A DNA stretch of 64,000 bases from Coccinella septempunctata (Eukaryota > Arthropoda > Insecta > Coleoptera > Coccinellidae). Position 1 is the stretch's first letter; each line of letters starts with the position of its first letter. Positions 12,492 through 25,116 of this stretch are shown piece by piece. The DNA lies in NCBI RefSeq assembly GCF_907165205.1, contig NC_058192.1, positions 13,950,001-14,014,000 on the forward strand. The letters are read 5' to 3'. The notes under the pieces were generated by a model. That model had not been told where the DNA came from and did no database searches. It saw nothing but the letters and a program-made list of their open reading frames with translations. The translations under genes were made by a program, and so were the position numbers.

Positions 12492-12634
12492 AGCCCGTTT
12501 TTAACAGCCTAGAAAACGGCAGAGATTATTTTGTATGCAACTGAACAGTAAATTCTGCCGAAAGTGCGAATGTAACGGTAAAGAATTCACGGCGCATGAA
12601 TTCTCGAGTAAATTCTCTAGAGAATTCTCGGCTT
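12492..12634. mobile_element. Truncated copy of the TAA-flanked MITE
   Basis: It starts TAA then AGCCCGTTTTTAACAGCC, and shares the interior with 740-931 (GGCAGAGATTATTTTGTATG, CACGGCGCATGAATT, AGAGAATTCTCGGCT). Part of the left arm is deleted, and the right end stops before the GTTGCAAACGGGCT terminus. It is immobile by itself. Confidence 0.82.
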
Positions 12635-15600
12635 TCATTCGATATTTCAAATAGCAATATTTAAATTTCCTGTTCTACTTCAACAAATGAATTTAATCAT
12701 TTTTCCACGGTCGAGAGCTTTTCGCCAATAATTCATGGCGAACCATCAAACATCCCCTTAATTAAATCTGCGGTGTTCGTAGGGAACAAATTACGATGGT
12801 CCCAAGCGGTTTGAGCACAGAAAATTTCACATACAGGAAAATCACCAGGAAGGATTCGCGGAAGCACAGAGCAATCAGCAATCAACCGCCGGTTTACATT
12901 GTAGTTTCCCAACATGTCGGAAATTGCATCTGCACCTGGAAGTCCATCGCTGATTGAACAATAAACTGGCTAATTTCCAATGGAACGTTCAAATTGCTGG
13001 TCCAGTTAGAAATATACTTTGAGAAGATATTTTTTCAACCTCAGCCGAAAAAAAATATATATTTTATCCTAAATAATATTTCAACCTCAAACCCGATGAA
13101 GAAGGTTTTTGCTAGAAAAAACTTTTCCCAAGTTCATGCCCGAAAATAAATCATCAAGAAAATATGTTTTCTGAGTACGACACCAAAAATTTCAACTTGT
13201 ATCTACAACAATTTTTTTCGATTTAGAGCTTGCAAAAAATTTCCAATTTGTATGAGAATTTTGTCAATCGAATAAAGAATTTTTCAACTTTGAGTCCGAT
13301 GAATAAATTGCTTCAACTTCGACAACGAAGGAATAATTATTTCCATCTCAAGCTAACAAAAATTTTTGATCTGAAGGACGAAAAAAATATCGAGCATGAA
13401 AAAAAATTCAATAAATAATTGAAAATAAACAAAATTAAAATAAGATTTCTACAAATAAAATGTATTGGACTCACCCGTGAACTACTCAATTTTCGAAGCT
13501 GAAACTATTATAGGTTTATTTTCAAAATGAGTGAGAATAAATGCCTGTAAGGAACTAAATTATCCCTTTTCTTCACAATGTATTACAAATACATTATCTA
13601 ACGCTCCAATATTGAGAAGGTGTAGACTTGTGGACGAATAAAATTCAACAGTTATGTGCCCAAATCACCTAGTGCAACTTCATAAGCAACCATAAAAACG
13701 TGAATTTCTGGTTTTGTGCCTGATTGTTTTCGTTTTCATCCAGAGAAGAGCCATGTGATATTCTATTCTGCAAAAGACCACACTTCCGAACATAAAGTCT
13801 TTTAATTACTGTCGGGCTCAAACTTTCTACCATTTTATTAAAATACGACCCGGGGCCTGTTTCATTATGAGAGTTGTTGCAATTTCATCTGTAAACGTTC
13901 CTTTCTATATTGTTTTCGCTAGGCACGAGAACTATAATCATTAGCTCTTCCTCGAAGTTTGAACGAGCCTTATCAGATGAATTCACCTTTGTCTTTGGGA
14001 TCCATTCATTTCAGATTAAAGTGCATTCGGTGCCTTGGGTCCCGATAGTTGTTTAGATTTGCAGAAGTTATTTAGGAGGGTCTTTATGCGATGTGATGAG
14101 AAACTCTAGTTTTGGTGTTCCAGTTCAAATGAAGCTTGCATACCTTTGATAAGAAAAGAGGAACTTTTGCAATCAACATACCAAACTTCATCTTGCCTGG
14201 GCGAGTTTAAATATTTTCAGGAGAGAACATTTGATTTCAACATTAGTGATATCGAATCGACATTTTTTAAATTTCAAGAATTGCTTCAACTGAATTACAT
14301 ATATTGCCTCAATTATTTATTGAGTAGGAAATGGCTCAATGTTTAGGGATCATGGGTATTGTTTTTTTCAAATGTGATCGAGAATTAATAGTATGTGTCA
14401 GAATATTCTTGAGATTTAGTAGATAATGATCATTACAGTTAACAGAATATTGATATCTATAACAGAGAGTTTGAATCAATTCTTGTTGGAGTAAAATTTG
14501 CAGCTCCTTTTTTTAATTGAGTAATATAGTAAGGACAAGAAGTGATCAGAATTTGCTGGAAATCTTAAAATATATTCTTAGCTGGAAATCAAGTATTTTT
14601 TTATACTTCTTCATAAATAAACACATCTTGTAAATTGAAAACGTATTGTTATTTGAAGAACCCTTTTCAGTTCGTCTCTTCATAGTCATGAAAGTAGTAG
14701 GTTTCGATTGGATGTAAATCACGACAATTGCCAGTCAGTCTTCAGTCGTCGACACTAATTAAATTCACAGTTATTCGACTGAACTGAATTACCGCATCTC
14801 TACAAAACATTTCATTGTTTTACACAAAGCTATTGTTTCTTTTTATTTTCACGACTTGGTATCCTAGAAGGCCTGGGTATTTACGGACATCATAAACGAT
14901 GAATGCATTTATTGCTGGGAGAGATCATACAGTTTGGAAATTGGAATGTAGCAGAGGTAGGTATTCGATTACAAAATGACATGAACCAAGGACTCCAATC
15001 ACTAGAATAGTTTAATATTTCTCCGCAAGAAATGGAACAACGGTGGAGAAATGAACTATTTCGGAGTTAGTCGATGTGGGGATTGAAAATAATTTCACCC
15101 TGTGTTCACGCAACTGAATAATATAACGAAATGAATAAGAAAAATTGTTGCTTCCACGTTTTGTTATCTAGAGGACCAAAATAAACCTTGTAACTATGAG
15201 TACTTTTCGTCTCAAATTACTTGGGAATGTTCCAAGAATTTTGGTGCAATAATTGGATAACATTGACTAATATTCTGTATTCCATGAATAATGTGACATA
15301 AGTGGTGTTCTCACAACATAATGAATACTCGATTACTTGATGATATCTATGTAACTAATGGCCATATGCACCGTTTTATTAAACGAGATTAATTCCTTAA
15401 ACATCTTTTTTTTTTCTATAGAGATTCTATGCTTAAACGTCGTTTCACAGCTTAAACTTCGTTTAATCAAACTGTGCATAAGGCCATAAATGAATATGTT
15501 GAGTAAATATTGCTTACTCTCCAAGCAGTAGACCTAAATGATTTTCCATGACCCGAGCCATGACCACTCACCACTCCGTTTATCAGATTCTAATTTGACA

Positions 15601-15799
15601 TGTGTTAGACATGATGGGGAGTTTACTATTCACCTTATCACCAACCTTCACCTACTCTGACAATTTTAATCTAAATTTCAGTTGCTTGGAACTAATTGGA
15701 CATCGAACATTTTGTAGATGCCTAGACTACTTACTGACACTGCAAAAAATTTAAGTTGAAAAATTATCCTTTTTGGGTGTGATACTTGCTTGTTACTTA
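12635..15799. other. About 3.2 kb without recognised gene
   Basis: A CpG-richer patch at about 12710-12960 is followed, at 13020-13430, by very A/T-rich sequence repeating TTTTTCAACYT-like words. A solitary GGGCCTGTTTCATTATGA near 13855 resembles a MITE terminus, but I find no partner. The remainder shows only short chance frames. Confidence 0.4.
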
Positions 15800-16272
15800 G
15801 GCCCGGTACTTTCACCTTCGAATAAATCACAGATAACAGAATAAATTTTATTCACAATGTGAATGAGTATCTGTCAAATAATTGCCTATCTGAAGGATAT
15901 CTTATTTCAGTGGTTTCAGATGAAATTATTGGTCGAATAACAATTCTATGAAAACACGGTATACTACTTTTTACTGATTATTGTAAAATAAGACACCGCA
16001 TTCTAGAAATTATCATAATTCCAACTAGAAATGAAATATTTCGTGAAAATCACACAAAGAATAACCATACATCAAGAATCTAAAAAATTCAACCAATAAT
16101 GACGTATCGACATTCGATCTATGACAAATAAACTCTTATTATTAAGTTTCAATGACAGATTTATTCGATGAATAACACTATCTGAAAGTAAAAGACTGCA
16201 TTTTTACTTATCCTAAAAATAAGACTTATCTATCGAATAAATTTAGTCTTTCGAACTTGAAAGTACCGGGCC
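15800..16272. mobile_element. 473-bp MITE with TTA target duplications
   Basis: The terminal inverted repeats are GGCCCGGTACTTTCACCTTC on the left and, on the right, the complement ending TTGAAAGTACCGGGCC. TTA flanks both ends (15797-15799 and 16273-16275). The interior is AT-rich and repeats words such as GAATAAA, TCGAATAA and AAGACTTATCT-like motifs, with no coding frame. TTA duplication suggests a PIF/Harbinger-derived element; no transposase supports that here. Confidence 0.85.
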
Positions 16273-16619
16273 TTAGTATATCTGCGCAGTCAAAATTGCA
16301 ATTCGTCAACCCTCAATATACTAACGCAATTCATCAATCTTCTCTAGATATCATATACCTACTTTCGAATTACCACTTCTAAGATCCTATTTAGAATCTG
16401 AAAAAGCAGAATAAGTCGTTTTGTGAAATTCACACAGGAAAGAAAGTTGGAATCCATAATGAAAAGTAAACAATCAATCTGTTTACCCATGCGAATCCTT
16501 GGTTCAAATAAGACTACAACAATGGGGGATATCACCTTACTACATTGCATTGTTTGTTAACAATCATTGAAAGTAGTTTGTATTCAGTTGCAGGAACATC
16601 ACAATGCATCAGAATTATA

Positions 16620-17400
16620 TCGGGATACGTATACAGGATGACCGAATAAAAACAGAATACCCAAAGTTTTTTCTCTGAAAAATTCTGAAACAAATCTGAT
16701 ATGTATCTTGCTTTCGAAGATTACAGAGTAGTTTTGTTTCAATAGCTTAGCGGTTTTGATGGGGTGTTGGCTTATCTTTCAGAGAAATATATCAACCATG
16801 ATGCACAGAAGTGTGAATACGGTAGTGGATTGTCGTCGAGTACGGAATCAAGAAAGCCCAGACCTAGAGGTACAGGACGTGTCAGAAGAACATCCCCACT
16901 TTAACATCGCCGTCTTACGGCTGCTTTCATAATCAAACCTAAAGTCCCTTTAATTTTAAAGCTTCCTTTAACCCTACTAAAAATGACAGTAAAGGAAGCT
17001 TTAAGCTTAAAGTAACTTCAAATTTGATTATGAAACTGGACGTAAGGCTTTTTGCTCAACAGGATGGCTTCACGCCAATGGTTTGTAGGCCAATAACAAT
17101 GTTCACTGTTCAGAATTTGGAGTGACCATCCTCAGTTTGTCCTATACCTCTCACTCCTGGATACCCAAGTGTTCGACTAGCTTGGTGCAGATCACTGCTG
17201 AACTGGAAACTTGAATAGAACAACATTATCTTTAGTGATGAATCCAGATTCTCTTGGGGGCATGCATAATGACCCTGAAAGGGTGAGACGGCATCGTGGT
17301 GAACAACAAGATCCTCAAGTTTTTGTGGAAGAGCAAATGCACCACACTGTCGGAATTATGGCATAGGGAGGCCACTGCTTATGGAAGTAGGTCAACTCAA
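16620..17400 (+). pseudogene. Tc1-like transposase relic, split by a MITE
   Basis: A heavily decayed Tc1-like coding region. The clearest piece, near 17200-17400, reads IIFSDESRFSWGH, then DPERVRRHRGEQQDPQVFVE, then HHTVGIMA, which corresponds to the first catalytic Asp block (FSDESRF) and the following RRRPGE-like and GVMVWG-like blocks of Tc1 transposases. Upstream pieces near 17050-17200 and 16830-16910 correspond to the linker and DNA-binding region, but with stops. A 133-bp MITE interrupts it at 16914-17046. The second half of the catalytic core is missing. It differs from both Tc1-like families elsewhere in the window. Confidence 0.7.
16914..17046. mobile_element. 133-bp MITE, CTTACG ends
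   Basis: A short palindromic element. The left end is CTTACGGCTGCTTTCATAAT then CAAA; the right end is TTTGATTATGAAACTGGACG then TAAG. Between them, AAGCTTCCTTTA and TAAAGGAAGCTT form a second inner inverted pair, so the whole unit folds. The target duplication could not be settled. It sits inside the Tc1-like relic, so it is the younger of the two. Confidence 0.75.
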
Positions 17401-18209
17401 ATATTCAGGTGCAATATATTATTAATGTCTCCATTTTTTCCTGGATTTTTGTCAAATTTTGATCGATTATTAACCTAACCCTAAGACAAATGCATATAAA
17501 AAATTTTTGTTATGAATTCATTAATTCTGGGTGGTCTGTTTTCGACAGTGTAAACTATTTACGGGCGAGTTTGAACGGTGGTAGAAAACGTAATAGCTGG
17601 AAGTTATGAACCATTACGGATATCCAGTTGGCCTCCCTGAGATGTTGTATGAAAATTATGGACCCCATTTCAATTTTTTCCAAATGGAGATATTCCGCGA
17701 AAACTTCCCGCTAAATATGTCATTACCGTGTTCTGTCACTCGTGAACGACCGAGCAGATCTGCGCCCTCCTCCCTAATTGAATAAATTTCGCGGAGTAGC
17801 GGGAGGTTCCGTGGAATTTTTCCATCGACATTTTCAATCTGAATTATCGTCCTCCCGAAGACTGCTAGAAGGGGCGGGACGTTATCTCAAATCGAATAAA
17901 TCAAAACTGAAATTAACGGCTCAAGTAAGTGAGTCGGTAAAATGTAATTTAAAGTTATTACGTTGTTGGAGTTGCTGCTGCTGCTACGTTCCAGACCCCT
18001 TTCGATTTCGATAGACTGGGCCTGGAAATAGAGTTAACGGAAGTTGCCAGCCATAGTTTGAGGATGCCTCCTCGGCGGGCTGCGATGTTGAGTTTCTTGA
18101 TGTTTATGGCGGAAAATATCATTCTAGAGCAAGTTGGTATGGTAAACCAAGTGACATTGTAAAAAGAACATTCAGTAATAGTTGGAATCTCATTTCATAT
18201 GAAGAAGGA
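17401..18209. other. Region without recognised gene
   Basis: Mixed composition. The 78-residue open frame at 17778-18014 has a cysteine run (WSCCCC), but that comes from a CTG-rich tract and shows no domain. Confidence 0.4.
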
Positions 18210-19180
18210 TACAGGGTGACAATTTAAAAACTTGCCGGGCCAATTATGTCGCGACAAGGATGTTTTCAGAGAAAATGCCTGAACAGGTCAATTTTTATTC
18301 GGAAGGAGACATATTTTGAGCAGAATTGTAAGCCGAAATCTCCTCAACCCTATAGGTGTAGGGGCCATCACCCCTAAATTCTTAATAGGGAATCGGGGGT
18401 GAGATTTACCTCAATTGAAAGATCACTTGTCCCTCTACATGAATACTATGGTTTGCAAATTTTTATTGATTCCTTGAAGTAGTTACAGGAGGTGACAATT
18501 TGAAAACTTGCCAGGTCAATTATGTCTTGATAAGGATGTTTTCAAATAAAAAGCCGGAACAAGTCAATTTTTAAAGGGAGGAGAACATATTTTGAGCAAA
18601 ATTGTAAGCCGAAATCTCCTCGAACCTTGGTGTAGGGGCTATCATCCCTAAAAACTTCATAGGGAATAGAGGGTGAGCTAAACCTCAATTGGAAGACAAT
18701 ATGTCCCTCAACATAATACTATTGTCGTCCAATTGAGGTATAGCTCATCCCTTATTCCCTATTAAGAATTTAGGGTACACCTAAGATTGAGGAGGTTTTG
18801 GCTTACAATTCCGCTAGAAATATGTCCCCTCCGAATGAAAATTGACCTGTTCCGGCATTTTCTCTGAAAACATCCTTGCCAGACATAATTGGCCTGGCAA
18901 GTTTTCAAATTGTCAGCCCCTGTAACGACTTCAAGGACTCAAATAAAATTTGCAAACCATAGTATTCATGTAGAGGGTCAAGTGATCTTTCAATTGAGCT
19001 ATAGCTGACCCTCTGTTCCCTACTTAGAATTTAGGGGTGATAGCTCCTACACCTAGGGTTGAGGAGATTTCGGCTTACAATTCTGCTCAAAATATGTCCC
19101 CTCCCCCCAAATAGAAATTGACCTGTTCCGGCATTTTCTCTGAATAAATCCTTTTCGTGACATAATTGGACTGGCAATAT
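18210..19180. repeat. Compound palindrome: two direct repeats in each arm
   Basis: A repeat unit of about 250-270 bp occurs four times, as two plus-strand copies (starting TACAGGGTGACAATTT at 18210 and TACAGGAGGTGACAATTT at about 18486) followed by two minus-strand copies (about 18715-18925 and 18940-19180). The symmetry centre is near 18710. Recognisable words in each copy are AAAACTTGCC, TAAGCCGAAATCTCCTC, GTGTAGGGG and CCTCAATTG. The junction before the inner copy (CCTTGAAGTAGT) and its mirror after the inner inverted copy (ACGACTTCAAGG) are also complementary, so the whole segment is one palindrome of tandem dimers. The right outer terminus is truncated. Confidence 0.82.
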
Positions 19181-19194
19181 GTAAGTCAATAATA

Positions 19195-20439
19195 TTCGGT
19201 TGACTCTTCAACCTCAAAATATTTGGAAATTTTTTTTATTGATGTTTCAGCAGATATTCTTTATAGTTGATTCAAAAATGAGTTGAGTTCTGTATTGAGT
19301 CATAGTAAGGGATTATATCATTATGTAGCATTATTACCTATTATAACAATGTCAATTTTTGGGCAGTGCTTTGAAATTTTCAGGGTTTCTTTAGGAAAAT
19401 GTTGAAAATATAGGCGATATCCTTCGTTCATCCATTATGTCCAAGTTATCTAAATATCGTTGAATATGCGAATATCAATGTTTTTTTTGAGTCAATATTG
19501 TTGTCCTATTATTCAATCGTTCTTGTAAAAGAGATACCTACTCATTTATGTTTTGCAAAGAAAATTTATAAAAATTTTTCGCCAAATATTCATTTGAATA
19601 AGAGTGCAGTGCAAAACCAATTATGATTTTGTATGTACTTAGTACTCAGTCTATTACCATACCCAATTCTATTTTTTCCTTCCACTTGAAAGAAACTTCT
19701 TCAAAATAAAGTTGTGAATCTGAAGTCTTCCAGTAACCCCCCAACTGGTACAAATATTTTAAGGGTAGCTTCTTGAGGTAAAAAAAACACTCTTTTTCGT
19801 TACCAGGTTGCAAGGTGATGAAAAACAGAAACGGTTTTATCGAATGAAATGAATTTCGGAATATAGTTCTTCATTTATTTGATTAACCTCTTCCGAACAC
19901 AAAATATCACCCACGTCTTCCAGTTTTCTCATTATGACCATTACGTACCATAGAAATACAAAAAATTCAAAGAACCCAACTCTTGAAACTAAGTTGGAGG
20001 CTATCTAATGAATATTTGAACGTTTTGTAAAATAAAAATATTCCTCATATTTTCTCGTATAATGTGCCGTTTTCGAGTATTTTGATGTTCAAAAATAAAA
20101 AACATCTGTGAAATTCGAAAAATTGGGTACTTTGACCGAATGCAACTCTTTTTGAAAGATCCACAGGTGTGTATTGTCACAGATTTAGCTAGTTATTCTG
20201 AAGGTTATTATGTTTGTCCAGGGGTGGCACAGCTCTTTGTGAAAACTTGAAATGGCTATATCTTTTTATCACTGTATAATAAACTACCCCTTAGATTCAG
20301 GAACTTAACGAATTCCAAATTTCGAAAGGAAATGAAGGACATATTAATCAGTAACGTTTTTTATTCAGTAGAGGAGTTCATTTCTTTTTGGAAAGCATAA
20401 CTTCATTCTGCATATGTCCATACAATTTGATTACATTTA
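19195..20439. other. Region without recognised gene
   Basis: AT-rich sequence with no coding frame, repeat or motif that I can name. Confidence 0.4.
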
Positions 20440-20444
20440 TATAT

Positions 20445-22400
20445 GTTACGGGCAATGTGAATAATTGGGCATTGTTTATAATGCCCGGGCAATTTAAAAA
20501 GTGCCCAAAGGGATATGACAAAATGATAAATTATGTTGCAAATATTACATTGCCCGGTCATTATGTATAATGCTAAAAATCAGGTGAGCAATTTGAAAAT
20601 TATATATTATTCAAATTTCTTATAAAAAATAACAAATTTTTGCATACCTGACTGACAAAGTAACAACATAACAAATAAAATTTCACATGGTGACAAACAA
20701 ACAGGTGGGATGAAATAAGTACAAACAAAACGTAGGTCCAAATAAAACTAAAGTATTAGATATGTACGTACTTTCAAATTTATATTCACACAAAATGTCA
20801 ATACGTATACTTCATTCAAATTTATTTTAGCAGTCGGTTGGCCATGAAATAATTTTCTCAAGTTTTTGTAACTAGAACGAAGTTAGGTTGGCACTCATGA
20901 AATGTCGTTAATGTCATAACGCCGTTGCCACAACTAATATCAATTTTTATTACGAAAATGCCGGAAGTTGAAAAAAGAGACAGGGTTTCAGGAAGTGCTA
21001 TTTAGAATTCAGGACCGCTCATTCAAATAGTTATACCCTGATATTCTAAAATCCACAATACGTCAGACGGTAGCGAACATATTCAATGTAAGAGAATTTA
21101 TATAATGTTTCATCTGAATCTAAACGACTTATATTTCAGCTGGATATTTCCACAATCAGAAAGATTGTGAATGAAGAGGATGACAAAGAATTTCCTTCTA
21201 TTGGGAGACCCAAAAAAGTGGTGGCATTCGAGAATTTTATGTTTGAGTGAATCAATGCGAAAAGTTTACTACAGGATTTTCGATAAATGTCATCGGAGAA
21301 TAAGTTCCCTAAAATGGATTTTTCTATTTTTCATTTGACATGTCCTATACAATGTAAATGTCTTAAGGTACTAATAAATACCTAATCATTATTATTACAT
21401 CAATGTATTAAGATGAATAGCCAAAAATACGCGCAAGTTGCCCTGTTACTTATTTATTCATGTGCAATTTTTGTTCAAATGTGAAGTTCATCTTAACTTG
21501 AAACTTCCTTCAATTCCTTTTATTCATATTGATGCAAGATGATTTTTGTTGAAGAATTTAACATTCTTGCAATTATCTGTTAATTCCTTCGGGAGATACC
21601 CATTCCCAACCACTGCATCATATGCATTTCATCTTCGGATTAATATTTTTGAAATCTACAAATGATATAAGCCAAAGAAGATAACGAACATTATCTCTCC
21701 TCAAGTTAGTGCATATTCGCATTGCTCTTGTATTTTCCATGCAAATAACTGGATTTGGTATGCCTTCAATCAGTTTGTATAAACTTCATGTTCGTCACAT
21801 ATTTTCCGAAGAGATTCGACATTGTGATAAAATACGTAATAACAGAAACTTTTACGTCGAACGGGCAACACAGCGTTGATTTGAAATCCAAAAATGTTTT
21901 TACAAGCTTCATAACCCCACATTTTCGTACTATACAGAGTGAAATGTGTCAAATTTTCATGGCCAACCGACTGCTAAAATAAAAGTGAATGAAGTGTAGC
22001 AATACAGGCCAATACAGGCTCTATTCATTAGAGCAGCTTCCACTTTGGTGACATTTCGACTTACATAGCTTTTTTCTTTACGACACTTGCGCTCGTCGGA
22101 TTTACAGCTACCTTTACAGCCACATCGACTATAGCCTGTCTTGGATGACAATCTTGCACATTCTCTTAGTTAAATCTCTATCTGTGGAATATCTTCGCCA
22201 TTCTTTCCACATAGGTTGTCCCTTTGGTGTCAATTAATCAAAGTGCCCAAAGAAATAATAGCGGTATTTATAATGACCGGGCAATGTGAGAAATTATTGT
22301 AAAGTAATTCAAATTTATCAAATTGCCCAATTTTAATGGTCATTATTCATAATAACCAAGCATTATGAATACTGACCTAAATAATTACATTGCCCGTAAC
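20445..22400. mobile_element. Inverted-repeat element with GTTACGGGCAATGT ends
   Basis: The left end TATATGTTACGGGCAATGT (near 20440) is mirrored by ACATTGCCCGTAACATATA (ending near 22405). Related words (GGGCAATTT, AAGTGCCCAAAG, GACCGGGCAATGTGA, AAATTGCCCAATTTT) recur just inside both ends, giving extended subterminal repeats. The middle is occupied by another element, 20808-21996, so the unfilled element would be about 770 bp. No coding sequence is left. The superfamily is unknown to me. Confidence 0.72.
20808..21996 (+). mobile_element. TA-flanked MITE family, copy 1 (CAGTCGGTTGGCCATG ends)
   Basis: The ends are TACTTCATTCAAATTTATTT then TAGCAGTCGGTTGGCCATGA, and the complement on the right, ending GTGAATGAAGTG next to TA. 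Two further copies lie at 52142-53057 and 55911-56889. A short coding trace survives inside. Exon-like KSTIRQTVANIFN and LDISTIRKIVNEE are in frame if the GTAAG...TTTCAG segment at 21088-21139 is removed, and a GRPKKV motif follows. That looks like the helix-turn-helix and AT-hook-like start of a lost transposase. This copy is nested in the 20445-22400 element. Confidence 0.85.
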
Positions 22401-22708
22401 ATATACACTGTCTTTTTATTGTTTGTATATTCTAACTTTACATTGATTTTATCTACATACACATGATTTATTGTTTTATTTATACACTTAATTTATTATT
22501 TTATATATACACCCTCCGTTGTTATAATTTTATCTACGCTGTTTCAATCACTCATTACCTATGTTCACACTGCTTCTGCGAAAACTCCCTATCTGATACT
22601 TTATTTGGTGTTGTTTAATGCTTTGTGAAATTTTGTGTAACTATATTTTGTTTCATTATACCTATGACCTGTGTAAGCAATTCATGAAATTGTAAGAAAC
22701 ACCAATAA
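22401..22708 (+). other. Probable 3' tail of a retroelement or transcript
   Basis: AT-rich sequence runs into CACCAATAAACTCTCTCTCT. A polyadenylation-type AATAAA directly followed by a simple repeat is a common ending for insect non-LTR elements and SINEs. No coding part is visible upstream, because the element at 20445-22400 abuts it. Confidence 0.35.
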
Positions 22709-22728
22709 ACTCTCTCTCTCTCTCTCTC
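22709..22728 (+). repeat. (CT)n microsatellite
   Basis: About ten CT units directly after AATAAA. Confidence 0.95.
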
Positions 22729-25115
22729 ATCACGGCCGAATCGGAAAAAATGGTATAGGAAAATGGTATTTCTTTTGACCTCAAGAATCTACAGTTAACA
22801 TATTTGTACGTGTCAAAGACTCACCCGGTATACGCATAGATCTCCTCTGATCGGCGCCCTCAAATAATCCCATTCTCGCCCCGATATACGAAAGCGCAAT
22901 TTCAGGATTTTTTACGAGAAATGCACTCTGGCGCGACATCGAAAAATAGTCGGGGTCTCCCGGGGGCGCTTTTTTACGACCAAGAACAGCCAGTCAACGC
23001 CCGAACGCGACTGTTCGTTCCGCATAAGTATATGCCGAAACCTACTCCATTTATTTGAGTAAAGACTCCTCAGATCGTGTATATTGATTCACTTCGAGAC
23101 GGCATTCTTGCTTCGCCATTTTTGGCGCCCTTTTCCCGATTCTAAAGCGCGGGGGTTTGCGGCGATCCCGTTTGAAGTTCCGGGTAATTGGGATAGTTTC
23201 GGTAATCAGCGGAAGAATTTATGTTGCCATCGAGAAAATTGAAGTAGGCAGATCTCGTTTTATAGCGACGTTATTTGTTTCTTCCCGGAGAGTTTAGGAT
23301 GGAAATTTGGTTTTTCCACATCTTTCCTTCGCATATTTTTTCGTCTCAATCGAATTGGGGTTTGGCTAAGACGACATGGAAGGCTTATTTCCGGCCTAAT
23401 ACGCCAATGAAGAGGAGAGAAATGGCCTTAAATACTCCATTTGTCATGACAAAATGGATGTGGGACCAGACACCGTCGTAGATCATTGCATGGGACTAAA
23501 CAGCTCAATCATGTTGCTCGACATTTTTTCTCCATAAGTATGCTCGACTACAAAACATTTTTCATTGTATAATATGGGTAGTTAGAAGATTCAGAGATTG
23601 CTAGGATCTAAATTTAATAGCACAAATTCAACTTAAAATATTTCAATGAATTGAGGAAATAATGATCCTTTGTATTGAACTGGCTCTTTTACAAGAATTT
23701 TCAAATGCTGCAGATCATTAATTTAATCCTCTGCAGATTGTTGCGGTCGTTATATTATTCATAATAATAATTATTATTATAACACGATGTTGGAACTATT
23801 TTGAGACCTAATCACCGGTGAATTTGATAGATGACTCGGAACCGAGAGTGCTGCTTGCATTTCCGGCTTGTTTGAGAACTCCAGGAGATAAATTAGGACT
23901 TCCTGCCGAAAATTACTCGAATGATTGCAAGAATCGATAGAAAATTGTGAGAAAATCCATTCGGTTATGTCTAGGTTCCGTTTAAATGTCTTCTTTTGTC
24001 TCTTGTTGCTGCCCATGTTGTGGTTTTTGTTAGTATTAATGATTCGGATATTTTTCGTGTTTTTAATTTTTTAATGTTTCTATTTGTTTTTCGTAGATAT
24101 GCGCTATAATCTGAAAAGAATGTTATCGGATGGTCATCTACCATTGTACCTGATTTCAGCATCCATAAGTTTCCGAGGAAAAGCCTGGACAACAAATGGA
24201 CGCAGAACCTACTGATGCGTTTTGCGTAAGTAGGTCACTGAATTTTGTGATTTATTGATACCTGTTTTGGAGTAAGTGAAACTTCAAATTTAACATAAAA
24301 TTACTTTTCAGCTTTTGCTTCATTATTTTCATTGGATAATTTGAACTTAAATTGAATACTCCATTTTATGTCTATCTAGTCCAAAGTATCACCTGTGAAA
24401 TGACGACTTTCATCTCAATTTTCAACTACGCGATGAAACAAAAAAAAAGATGTTCGACGGATGTTAGGTCGAATCGAGTTGAAATAAGGGTTTAATGAGA
24501 ATGTCAGCAAAATAAACGATGTAATAAAACAGGTGCTTCAGTATGTTCTTAATCATAACACAAAGATACCGCTGTTTCTAGTTACACGGTAGACGAAGCG
24601 AAACGAAACGCATGTGATACGCTGAATATAGAGGAATTGAGCTAGTATGAAACGTCATTCAAAATTGTTGAAGTTCAAATAATGTTTCTTGTTCATTCCA
24701 GCTAGTAGTGATAATGTTTTGATTAATCGAATCCGTACTTTTGTGTTGATTATATGTTGAGCTTAGGTTCAATCTCTATAATGAGATTATGTATATACCG
24801 GGGCGTAAATGAGCGAAAAAATTTGTGAGTCCTTGTCGAAAATTAGTTGGGTCTTTCATATAACCGCCTCTTCAGAAGCTACAATGGCGTGCGTATACTG
24901 GCACTGACTTTCATATTTTTGAAGGTAAAAATAGTAGGCCAGTGTCTCTTTAGAAAATTTAATGCCCTTCTACAATGGGGTATACTCCTTCTGACGAAAA
25001 TGATGTATTTTTTATAAAATATCTTTGAGACGTTACATTTTGAAAATACCATTTCAACCGTTTCCCAAAAAAACTTATTTTAAGTACTTAAAAATGAAAA
25101 ATAAAAATGGATATC
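22729..25115. other. Region without recognised gene; CpG-rich patch
   Basis: Between about 22800 and 23480 the sequence is clearly richer in G, C and CpG than its surroundings (for example CCGGGGGCGC, GGCGCCC, AAAGCGCGGGGG) and contains no convincing open frame or repeat. A regulatory element or an untranslated exon is possible. The rest is AT-rich without signals. Confidence 0.4.
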
Positions 25116-25116
25116 T

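Noticed and set aside
16914..17046. Target duplication for the 133-bp MITE
   Set aside because: Flanking bases are part of the palindrome and no direct repeat could be chosen with confidence.
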